This document shows positions 50,081 through 59,980 of a stretch of 64,000 nucleotides of DNA, piece by piece (position 1 is the stretch's first letter; every line of letters begins with the position of its first letter). The stretch spans positions 30,839,343 through 30,903,342 of the forward strand of contig LS997564.1 in NCBI GenBank assembly GCA_000469685.2, read 5' to 3'. The translations under genes were made by a program, and so were the position numbers. Source of the DNA: Haemonchus contortus. Taxonomy: Eukaryota; Nematoda; Chromadorea; Rhabditida; Trichostrongylidae. The notes under the pieces were generated by a model. That model did not search any database. It saw only the letters and a program-made list of their open reading frames with translations, and was not told the DNA's origin.

Positions 50081-50162
50081 TCAAACTCACATAGAGACCC
50101 GTCACCACTGTAGGCTTTTATGCATGCTTGTCGAAATTCCAGTTAATTGCATTACGTGGTAA

Positions 50163-50168
50163 AATAAA
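50163..50168 (+). terminator. Poly(A) signal AATAAA
   Basis: Canonical hexamer 83 bases downstream of the stop at 50080; supports a real 3' end there. Confidence 0.5.
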
Positions 50169-50223
50169 GGTTATGTATTGGAAACGGTGTATCGAAAGAT
50201 CGAGTTGGAATCAGAGTTTGCAG

Positions 50224-50314
50224 GTCACTAACGCGTGCAGTCGCCAAGCGATTTTATTGATCGCACCCTTCCTGTGATCAATGAAGCCGCTTGGCGACCG
50301 CACGCATTGGTGAC
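50224..50314. repeat. Foldback element with 39-bp arms
   Basis: Arms 50224-50262 and 50276-50314 are reverse complements with about six mismatches; both contain the core TCGCCAAGCG or its complement, ending TTGATC/GATCAA around a 13-base loop. Confidence 0.85.
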
Positions 50315-50599
50315 TTGCGTGAGTTCTTTTTCAAATAATCAATAACATGGAGTGTCGAATGAAGACACTGGGCAGAGAAAGGATCAAATCGTTCACAAAT
50401 ATAATATTTAATTATTTTGCAACTATACTTCAGGGCACTTAGAGTTGGCTATGTGGGACTGCCTTATTTGTTTGAAGGCGATCGATCCTATGTGGGATGC
50501 TGGCTTAGTGGAGGGAAAGGCTTGTCCTCATTCGGCATTTAGTCCGCATGTGCCATCCTACCCTACGTGGTATCGATAAAATTGAAGAATGAAGGATTA

Positions 50600-50875
50600 G
50601 ACTTTGATCAATTCCACTGTGGAATGCACCCATGCAATCGCCTTCTATCCAGAATCGTAAGGGTGATTGGATGAGTATTTCACCTGCGCAATGACTTGGG
50701 AGATCAGTTGATGTATAGGTCAATGCCTTTATGCTTTTTGACGAGACTGGTAGCAAACAGCCGACCCCAGTTGGGTGAAAGGCTTGATTGGTCTTGACGG
50801 GTGTCAAGCTAGGATGCGGTCCCTTGGCCATGCATATGACAACGCGCCACTTGGCACTCTCCCATTCAACCCATT
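50600..50875 (-). repeat. tRNA-derived SINE, degenerate
   Basis: Family order is kept but diverged: GATCAATTCCACTGTGGAAT, CCAGAATCGTAAGGGTGATT, GCAATGACTTGGGAGATCAG; the B box is decayed. Confidence 0.65.
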
Positions 50876-50930
50876 GAAATACAATTGATAGGCTATTTGA
50901 TATACGGCAATGACGGAACCGGAATGATCC

Positions 50931-51040
50931 ATCGCAAGTCATTGTATACATATACCGTAGCGCATTCAAGCCGCCGCTACGATTCTCAATGGGAGCCAAA
51001 TGCGGGGCGCATTCCAAGATGGGATTGGGTAAAGCTAAAG
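50931..51040 (+). repeat. SINE fragment (body and tail)
   Basis: Begins ATCGCAAGTCATTGTATACA and contains GCCGCTACGATTCTCAATGG, lying head-to-head with the copy just upstream. Confidence 0.65.
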
Positions 51041-52507
51041 ATTTCACCCTTTACCCTTACAGAGCTTGCAAATACATAATAATAAATAGTAAAAGCTATA
51101 TCTATTCATTAAAATTTGTGAAAAGTGTGTTCCAATCCAAATTTCGACCCTTTTTTGCCCTCTCTCTTCCTTTTTGACATCTCCGTGCAACACAAACGAG
51201 CATGGGGCCGTATTTTGGATGGTACGGGCCCTAATGGGAAGGTGCGAATGTCGCCATCTTCCATGACACCGTGCTCTACGGGCCCTTCGAAGTTTTCCCA
51301 AAGACTGGTTATCAGGCTGCTGGAATTTGTTGCTACAGATTAATAATGACGATGATAAAGGTGTAAGTGGTCAAATAACGACCTAAAAAAGGCTGAGAGA
51401 CCTAACAGGCCTGGTCGGATTCCATCCAACGAGCCTTGCCAGGAACGCATAGCGCTTCCAGTCACTGCACCATTGATGAGTTAGGCTTTTTGGTGTGCTA
51501 TGCCTAGACCATTTGTCACATTGACTGACTATACTAATGATTTACTAACTATAGTTTTTCGATTCATAAACTCAGAACTGGCACTAACCTCTAACCTACC
51601 ACTCTAACCGCATGACTCTGCCTAGACCTCTCAGTTCCTCTGCGTCTATGCCCATGACAGCTGTCGCGCGTTCAAGTGCTTGTATTTTAAATTATTTAGA
51701 TAATTGTCGTTATTATAACTATTACTTCATAGTATTGGTTACTTGACGTACTATATTGTCATACATTCCCGCTTCTCTTGGCTGTTGCCCAGGTAGGAAT
51801 GTGGGTAAGGTTGTAATATGTGTTTGTCCCATTTGTTTACTTCTCCATGCTTCAGTTATTGTTATTTTATTGTCAGGAGAGTTCATGTTACAGTGTTTAC
51901 GCTTTTGCATTGTTTTATTAGCCCCTCAAACCTCCTGAGTTATTTCTTAATGGAGAAAACAGAAGTCTCCGTGCGGGAAACACAGCTCAAACTCGCTCAC
52001 GGAATTCTTTTATTGTCTACTTTCCATTTGTTTATTTACTTCATTACTTTGGAAACTCCTATGTTTAGACGACGTCATGAGGGATAAACAGGTGGAATTA
52101 GTGAAAATCCCTACAAGAATGAGGGAAAAAACCGTGTGTGAGCAAATGTCCAGCGATAATAGTGTACGGGAAATCGCCGTGCATTTCTTTAAGTTCGTTT
52201 TATGATTTGCCCGAAGGCCATGGGTTTCATTACAACCTGTAGTTTACTGGAAAACATTCCTGAGGTTGTAATCATAATGTTTTTCCTATTTTCTTTATTA
52301 CCATTGATCAACTAGCATAGATGACGTCATTTGGCCAAAAAATTATGGTGAGTCAATTGGTAAACAACTCGATGTTCAGTTGCCAATCCAGTAACTTTAC
52401 ACTTGTAGTTCGATCGAAATGTATTACGTGATACATCATGCTCCTACACGTCTTCCTTCTGACCAGTAAATTTTGTTTGCTTACTTGTTTGTTTACTGTA
52501 GGCTATT

Positions 52508-52631
52508 TTACCAGATCTGTTTATGACAACATTCTTTTAGATTTATAGTTCTAGAATTACCGATAATTTCGTTGACAAGGCTCATGATTTGTTTTCGAGT
52601 CCACTTTTTTGAGTCCATCACTATTCGCTCG
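52508..52631 (-). CDS. Possible short divergent exon
   Basis: Not recognised. On minus a frame contains MDSKKWTRKQIMSLVNEIIG followed by a possible donor GGTAATTC, and the longer frame continues to a stop at 52508. The composition is protein-like and it points away from the neuferricin gene about 80 bases off, but no second exon was found. Could be chance. Confidence 0.2.
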
Positions 52632-52713
52632 CGCTGTGCACGCTTGTTGAGGGTGTAAACCTTCAAGCATGTTTCCGGCTCTATCTTTCTGCTACTTAAA
52701 AGCCAATTTAGAT

Positions 52714-55700
52714 ATGGCCGGTAAACCTTGGCGATTGAAACCGGCATTATATACGACAAGTCTCGTTTATATAGCTATTCAAGTTGCTTTCTTATCATTT
52801 TTATGCAGCTATTATGGTTATGGTCTATCGAATTTAACACGATGGACCATCGATCGATTGGAAGAGGTATGTTTACTGAGGTTCTTTTTAGGTTTATGCC
52901 ACTCGTTTCACTAAGACTTCAGCATTATCCTTCTTTTTTTTATAATGTTGCTATGAAAGACTGATTACCTTGGTAGGTTCGCTAGATATTTGAATTGCCC
53001 TTCGAAAAGATTTCGTCGTGACCGTTCTTGGGTCCTCATCGCCATGGGTCAAAAATGGTCGTGGTAAAAACGTTTGAAGGCCGTCACTTGTTACAATCTT
53101 ATCCTAGATGTGTAAACACTACTTGTAATCTGTTTATCTCTTTCTTTTTCCCCTTTTCTTTTTTTCTTCATTCCTATAGCCAATTAAAACAAGGGATTGG
53201 TAATGAGAAATGTGTCAGTCATAATACAGTGCCGCACTAATTATGGGCCAGGCGGAAGAAACCAAGAAACCCTAGAAGAGAAGTTTGGACATTAATTTAG
53301 GTTTTCAGGATAGTGCGAAGTTCCTTCCAATACACATTTTTAAGGTCTTTTCAAGTGCAGTGCGTATATCTGTTTCTCAGCATCGAATGAGGACGACTAA
53401 GATGTTCTTGCACAGTGTATCTTCGCCCTAGCCTTTAATGGTGCCTGCAGTCTGCCTTCTAGTTTTACGATTTTTACGATACGCGATTCGTGATCCTCCA
53501 TTATCTTCGATGTTGCCGCTCCGCCTTAGGCACGCATGCGACGATCGATACCATATGTGTTGCATTATATCAGAATTGAACGTGCTCAAGGCGTTTAAAC
53601 TCGTCTTTCTGTCCTCAGCTTTTGATATATTGACTAAATATCAAATTGCACTCTGAGCAATCGTTTATTGTCACTCGAAAGGCTTTCTTCGGTGCTTCAT
53701 TGCGAACGCTGCGACATTGGCGTTTCAGCAGATATATTTGCTTTCAATGAAGGCTGCTCCAGAGCGCAAAATCTTTTATAATATTGCAGTATAGAGGAGC
53801 CCATCGCATTTGTTCGATTTTTTTTTTTGACATTTCGTTGAAAGTTTGATCCCCACTTTCCCGTCACCTTCTTATTTATAGTCCATTGCAGTACGAATAT
53901 ACTCGAGGAAAATTAGCGTGGCTTGGAGACGCTTGGAAGGGCGCTAGAAGCAGTATGAAAATACAGAAACGCAAAGCAACTCAAGATGACATTAAGGTAA
54001 GCATAATCTTCTAGTTATTTTCATTCTGCCATCTATTTCACCTCAACTGCTGTATTTTGAGATTGTTGATCCTGAAATCAAAATTGATGAAGAGATGCAA
54101 ATTCTGAGCGCTGAACAGCTTTCGTTTTTTGATGGTAGTCGACCATCACGGTATGTTTAAACAAATATATCTAATTTAACATGTATTCCATAGCATTTCT
54201 TACCTCCGTCTCTTGTCATTGGAACCGTTGTAGTTGGGCAATTATTTGAAGATCTCCTGAAACGTTTTTGTTTACATTGGCCTTTTCGACAATTTTGTGT
54301 AATTTGACAAAAATACCACGTAGCAACACTGAAGACCTCTATCTCAGGCCTGTTTACCTCGCAATCCTTGGCCGCATATACAATGTGGACAAAGGGAAGA
54401 AACATTATGGGAAAGGAGGTGGATATCATTTCTTTGCCGGTAAGTCGTTGTATATTACGAAGAAATTTATATGCCCCCAGAAGAATGCGTTATATTGTAA
54501 TGGATCATTTGAACATTGTCTGTCTTGAGACGAACCTATAATAAGTGATCTTTCCATTTGATACGATAGGTGGTCTTTGCACTGCCACCTGTTGCAGTGC
54601 GAGTCGCTCGATTGTTTGACACTTGTTTATCTATAAAATTCCAAGACACAGGTAGATAAACCATTATAAAATTGTGACTGTCTCTCCAACCAAGTGGTTT
54701 TTGACCGGTAATGGTGTAAAAATCAAAGAGTACCGTTAAAATGGCGGTAAATAGCCATCAAGCACACAAGGCTGACTAATTCAATTTGTGCTACCAACTC
54801 TTGTCGTAGTCAATGAAAAAAAAATCAATTCAGCTTCCCTTTTTTTTAGGAAATTTTGTGAGTAGTTCACAGGAAAGAAAGTAAAGAGAGACGGTATTAA
54901 CGTCTGCAATTCTTTTTGCTTTGCCTTGTAGTAGCAGTATTAGCATTATTTCCCAGAAATCCCTACGTACAATTGGATGCTTCCAGGACGTGATGCCACA
55001 AGAGCGTTTGTAAGCGGTGATTTCACGGAAAGTGGATTAGTCGATACCACAGATGGTCTTTCTCATGAAGATTTGTTAGGTAATGTTTTCTACATTTCAG
55101 CGTTAACATTTTTCAATCACAATTCGACTCTCCGTTTCATTTTTCAGGAATCCGTGATTGGATATCGTTCTATGAAAAAGACTACAAATTGGTTGGTGTT
55201 CTTATTGGTAGATATTATGATGCTAATGGAAATCCAACACTGGAGTTACGGGATGTACGCTTTTTGCTTTGTAACACATTTCTAAATGTCTCTTTTGTTT
55301 TTTTTTTGTTTCTGAACCTCCTTATGAGTTTCATTTCAGGTCATAGCCCGTATGTGAACCGCAGCTGAATGGAGAGCTTCCAGAGCAGCGGAGACAGAGG
55401 TGGGATTCCTTCGTGGTTTTTTTTAGAAATACTTCCGCATCTTGCCAATGATATCGTGAATTGACTGCCGTAGTACTACCATTTTCATTTTTCGCCAGGT
55501 TTTCCCACCATGTAACAGCGAATGGCATCAGAATAGTGGTGGTCGTGTGTGGTGCTCAATGAAAAGTGGTGGTATACAGCGAGATTGGGCAGGAGTGCCG
55601 AGGTGGGACTTTTTGTTTATAGAGTTTGAGGCTTGGGTCTTCTCTCCGTATTGGGTAAGCATTGTTGTTTCCCTATCCTGATCTTGGTTTGAAAAAAATC

Positions 55701-57177
55701 GTTCCAGGGAGCTCTACGATCCAAACACAAAACAAAAGCGATGTGCCTGTGTAAAGAATTTCGGTGTAGGATTGTCACCTGCTGGAGCCAAAGGAAATCG
55801 AGGCGATCTTGATCACCCGAACCTAAGGGTGAGTTTTTTGATAGCCGTTTTAAATGCCACAATATGAAAGGTTGAGAGGTGTATCAATAAGTTAATGTGT
55901 TTGGTTTATTCTGAGATTTTATTGGTATTAAGCATAGCTGCGTAATTGTTTAGTCGTAACGCTGAAATAATTATACTGGCGATGTAACCTTCCGACTTTT
56001 TTATTTTACGACTTTTTTATTTCTTTTTCTCGACTGAGTTTTAAGTAACAATTCCGTCGAGGTATTTTTTGTTGAATATAGCAGCGCAGATGCTCGCTGG
56101 GTCAGAAAAGTCGAACGCTTGAAAGAAACTTAAGCGCAGATGCTCGTCAGGTCAGGAAAGTCGAATGCTTGAAAGAAACTAGGTTGAGCCATAGTTAATG
56201 TATTATATTCCCTTCAAAACAGTGTAATCTGTGGTAGTGAGCAGTTAGTGCAGTTGGTTAGTTGTAAGTCCGACAATCCCACCTACTACAAAACTCATCT
56301 AGCCCATACCCTTGTCTTGAACTGTTTCCAACTGTTGCTATTGAATTTTCGGAGTAGTTCATGATCGAGATCGATAACTTAAGGTTTCACTATCATTGTA
56401 TGTAAGCAAAACGCTAGCGTTCGTTGACGTCCTTTCCTCTTAATCTTATTTCTCTGAATCCCTAGTTGGCTACATATATAGCACTCTCGAATATCTATTT
56501 GAACAGCTCTTTCATCCTTGTCGACTTGTAGCGCCCAAGACGCGTCTGCACTGAGACTCTGAACTCTAACAGGTCGCGGAAGTTGAATTCATACTCTTCA
56601 TTGCTACCCCTAAATTTACGACACGCATCCTTACTATGTGCTGAAAAGCCATTTTTACTGTATTCCTACACATTTCTATCACACTTTCCTTTTTTCCTGA
56701 CGTTTCAAACTTTCTTAGCGACCGTTCTTACCAACGTTAAGTCAATCTTGCCTCATTACTTAGAATCATTTCCAAACGGTTCAAATACAGTTAACCCATT
56801 GCGTACCGCGTGCTGCACATGGTGAGGCACGCCCCTCTTCCTCTGCGCGCCCGCATTTTCGTCCAAAATCACTCTAGAGCATTGATAAAGTTCGAACAGC
56901 CCATACTTTGCGATTCGCTCAAACAACTGCTCCGGGTGGCTGCGTGCTGCACGACCTGAACCACATCGCCCGCGTCGATTTTGAAGGAAACGCCGGGCAC
57001 GTGCGGCAGCTTGCGCAAAGCGCTGCGGTACGCAATGGGTTAAGCACCCTTTTTGGCCTAATATGGCGCCAAACAAGCTATATAAGGAAAAACAAATGTT
57101 TAATCAACAGGAATTATTTTCAGCAATATCCGAAATGCTCTCCGACAGCCAACAGTTGCAGAATTGAAAATGACTGA
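52714..57177 (+). CDS. tag-131: Neuferricin (cytochrome b5-like haem/steroid-binding domain protein; CYB5D2 type) with in-frame TGA
   Basis: Neuferricins are secretory or membrane-anchored proteins with a MAPR-type cytochrome b5-like domain that binds haem. Exons: 52714-52866, 53892-53996, 54062-54150, 54348-54439, 54987-55079, 55148-55254, 55340-55399, 55499-55602, 55708-55828, 57124-57177; 978 bases, phases consistent. Seen: an N-terminal membrane helix ([20 protein letters not shown]), the domain start [81 protein letters not shown], then the cysteine-rich tail [44 protein letters not shown] and [11 protein letters not shown]. The ATG follows a likely trans-splice acceptor (CAATTTAG). Codon 219 (55355-55357) is TGA in frame, between blocks that clearly continue on both sides. 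Family is certain; function of this allele is in doubt. The symbol is by homology to the C. elegans gene. Confidence 0.92.
54440..54986 (+). other. Neuferricin intron 4
   Basis: 547-base intron between the haem-domain exons, GT at 54440 and AG at 54985-54986. No repeat or gene recognised. Confidence 0.7.
56094..56180. repeat. Tandem duplication, 40-bp period
   Basis: GCGCAGATGCTCG begins at 56094 and again at 56134, and GAAAGAAACT ends both units. Confidence 0.9.
56791..57042. mobile_element. GC-rich MITE-like element with TTAA at both ends
   Basis: TTAACCCATTGCGTACCGC at the left is matched by its exact reverse complement GCGGTACGCAATGGGTTAA at the right. The inside is GC-rich, unlike the flanks, and has no transposase. 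TTAA at both ends is what piggyBac-type insertion would leave, but may be part of the repeat. Confidence 0.75.
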
Positions 57178-58217
57178 ATCAGATGTTCATGATTCTGTAG
57201 TGCCTTCAACGCTATCAACTCAGTATTCCTACTGATGAAGTCGTGAGGGCGTGATGGTTCTGTCAGTTTGGTCCGGTAATATTTGCTGCCCTTTTCCTCA
57301 CTCGGCTGTTTAATTTTGCTTCTTGTAAGCTTATCAGGGTCAGCAGTCGTAGGTGATAGTCTCAGCGTTTAGCGAATTCGGTGTGTCGTCTTAGCAACAA
57401 ATATAACTAAGATATAGATATTCTATTTCCAAAAGGTTTTCAAACTTGTTATGAATTGTTTATCCATTTCTCGTTATAGGTTATAACGAATTTTTTTTTA
57501 TTTACATAGAATATGAGGAGCTTAGTTGTGTAGTGGATCTACATACTGCCACGCAATCTTTCATGATCGCGCTAATTGTTTTCTGTTTTCCTCCGAGGTA
57601 TGGCACTTGTCTACTTATTATATTCATGTCGTTGAAAATGTTAATTTTGTTCGGCATGTTCGACGCGTGTAGAATCCAGAATTTTTGGATCTGTGAAAAT
57701 TTACATAATCTTTTGTAAAGTATTTGATGATTTGTACCCAAAAGTGGCCTCATTTTATGCATCGAATATTTCATGATTGTTACGGTAATAAAGTTATGTT
57801 TCCTTGCTTATACTACTTTTTATTTCCTAACATTGAGTGATTTGTCTCACGATATATACACACTTTTCACAGTTGCTATACTGCTTTGCGGGTATGTGAC
57901 ATTACGTGCGTCCGAGGATGCGCGCGGCGAAGTTCGTGACGATCTGTACGAATCTGACGCCAATTCTCGGGGCACAAACTCGAAGTAGAGTAGTTAAGTA
58001 GGGTCAGATGATCCTTCTAATCTACTCTATTTAAAATTTGGTCCCCAATGGTAGGCGCTAAAATCGTTCGAATCCTCATGGACTTGGATTCTGCGAGCAA
58101 GATGAGCATGAAGTAAGCAGATGCAGGAAGTCAAACAGCGATAGCGAATGTTGACCGTATTAGTTATATACGATGTATGGAATCGCTTTGTTCGGCTTAA
58201 TATATAGGCTCTAAGCG
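57178..58217. other. Spacer between neuferricin and POLE3-type gene
   Basis: About 1 kb. It contains a possible small membrane protein frame (57773-57988) and nothing else recognisable. The distance is long for a nematode operon but does not exclude one. Confidence 0.5.
57773..57988 (+). CDS. Possible small membrane protein (71 aa)
   Basis: Not recognised. Starts MIVTVIKLCFLAYTTFYFL, has two hydrophobic stretches and then a charged tail (ASEDARGEVRDDLYESDANS) before a stop. The pattern is like a real small membrane protein, but there is no clear acceptor before the ATG and no family match. Confidence 0.3.
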   Translation: MIVTVIKLCFLAYTTFYFLTLSDLSHDIYTLFTVAILLCGYVTLRASEDARGEVRDDLYESDANSRGTNSK

Positions 58218-59980
58218 ATGACGGATACAAAGATTGAAGATCTACGGTTGCCTCCAACAATCGTCAGCCGAATAGTCGATCGAGCAATTGGACCAACGGG
58301 AACTGTGTCGAAAGAAGCCCGTACTGCCATAGCTCGAGCTGCATCTGTGAGTGCTTCTAATTTCGCAATCAATGTTTAATTTCTTCATGACAATTCAATC
58401 CAGAGAATGTACAGGGTGATACATAAGCTCTTCAACAAAACATTTTTATTGATGCCTGAGAGATTTTTCAAGAACTGTTTCAATGTCGCATGTTTCCCTG
58501 GGTTACAACAACTGAAAAAAAAATTGTAAATTGTGTTGTTTTGAAAAAGTACCGATAAAAAGTGATACTCGCAAGTTTTGCAGTCATCCGAATGTTTTAC
58601 GTTTAAGGTTTTCATTCTCAACGTCACCTCTTATGCAAATGACTATGCTCTCACCAAAAAGCGGAGAACTTTATCGCCGGAGGATATATATCAGGTTAGC
58701 TGGTTGTTCAAAAGGACGGCTATGAATTTACATTTTCAAGAAGTACCTGCTTTTCCTATTTCGAATCTAATTGCTTTTTTTCAGTTTTTTTTCTGGCTCT
58801 TTTAAACTCACATTTGGCTGTTTTTTAAAGGCACCGTTCACGATAATTTTGGGTAATCCAGATTATGATGAAAAATGGAGGACAAGATCGAAACTAGTGC
58901 GACTGAGGTGAAGAATCTGCGTGCATCGGTGTTTTCAAAGTGAAAAAAGGCTTCGAAATAACGTTGAAAAGGGGGCTGGACGTGAATGAAACAAGAAAAA
59001 TGAAGAAGGGTGGGGCGGGAACGCGAACTACGGCAATATGTATTGTCTCGACACTCGTCTAACGTGACACCGATCGAGGGGCGGGAACACGAACTACGGC
59101 AACAAGAGGGCTGCCACTATGCCCAGGACGTCAAGATTGGGGGGGGGGGGGGGAGTGAGAGGGTCCTTCGACAACCCATGGGGGCCGCTGAGTATCAATA
59201 AGGTGGCCGCTGAGTATCAATAAGGTAAGAACTCAATAACTTTTTTATCGTGAACGGTGCCTTTAAGGATCATAAGTTATAGTAATGTTTGTTTTTGATG
59301 TTACAACCGTATTTGCGTCTTCATCGCTTTTTCCGCACATCGTTATTGAATATTCGTGAGCTTTTGAGGCCTGGTTCGCTTGAATATGTTTATTTCAGGC
59401 TCTTCATGTTATTGAATGCGATCACATCGTCACACCATTAGTAGAGGAGCTCGAGGCTTGGAAATTGAACAAGGTTATTTCTATATCTTTGATATTGACT
59501 TGATAACTTTCACTCTTTGTTGGAATAGGTCACACTAATTAAGAAACCCTTGGTGCCGTTACACTCGAGGGGATGGGATTGACTAAGAGGATCGCTAAGA
59601 AGGGAAATATGGATGAGTGAAGTAAAGCGATGATGTAAAGCGGGACAAAGCCTCAGCATAGTACGTACCTCATAGGGATAACGTGGTTAGCTTTTCCGAG
59701 TCACTACCTGATTATGTTTGTGTTACCGTACTACATACGCTCACCTACGGGAGGCTCTTGTAGACATTGTAGGTCTCCTATTTCTCACTTATGAATTAGA
59801 GATTTTGAGACAGGACTCCTTTCTTCAATTGAAAAGTTGCAGGCTCATCGATCAGAGGAGGCGAGGAAAAGAAAAGCAGATAAGAAAGCTGCAGCCAGAA
59901 CATCAGTCGAAGACGACTCATTTACAATAGCACCATCAGAGGAGATGCGTTTAAAAACCTCTGGAAGTGTAAACGACTGA
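58218..59980 (+). CDS. DNA polymerase epsilon subunit 3-type histone-fold protein (POLE3/CHRAC17)
   Basis: POLE3-type proteins form an H2B-like histone fold, pair with POLE4 or CHRAC15, and act in leading-strand replication and chromatin remodelling in the nucleus. Exons: 58218-58346, 58608-58694, 59399-59473, 59843-59980; 142 residues (human 147), phases consistent. Seen in order: EDLRLPPTIVSRIVDRAI (helix 1), VSKEARTAIARAAS and VFILNVTSYANDYALTKKRR (the long central helix), RTLSPEDIYQALHVIECDHI (helix 3), VTPLVEELEAWKLNK, and a Lys/Arg-rich then acidic tail. The upstream bases before the ATG (CTCTAAG) are a weak trans-splice acceptor. Intron 2 carries a MITE. Complete and apparently intact. 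Confidence 0.93.
58825..59266. mobile_element. MITE family A copy in POLE3 intron 2
   Basis: Termini AAAGGCACCGTTCACGATAA on the left and TTATCGTGAACGGTGCCTTT on the right. The inner left end matches the copy at 17468 (GGGTAATCCAGATTATGATG). Confidence 0.9.
59139..59153. repeat. Poly-G tract (15 G)
   Basis: Run of 15 guanines inside the MITE. Confidence 0.9.

Larger units (their letters stand above)
50315..52713. other. Intergenic region upstream of neuferricin
   Basis: Contains two SINE copies in opposite orientation (50600-50875 and 50931-51040). The 180-codon minus frame at 50505-51047 runs through these repeats and is not a gene. From 51050 to 52500 no gene could be supported. Confidence 0.5.
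55829..57123 (+). other. Neuferricin last intron (1.3 kb)
   Basis: Contains a 40-bp tandem duplication (56094-56180) and a 252-bp inverted-repeat element (56791-57042). The terminal 17-codon exon follows immediately after ATTATTTTCAG. Confidence 0.85.

Noticed and set aside
50505..51047. 180-codon open frame on minus
   Set aside because: Runs through two SINE copies; no independent coding signal.
59674..59684. Homing endonuclease-like site (TAGGGATAAC)
   Set aside because: Only the first part of the I-SceI site matches; no endonuclease gene or intron is nearby.
52714..59980. Operon of neuferricin and POLE3-type gene
   Set aside because: The spacer is about 1 kb, much longer than usual in nematode operons, and no SL2-type signal was seen. 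Not excluded, but unsupported.
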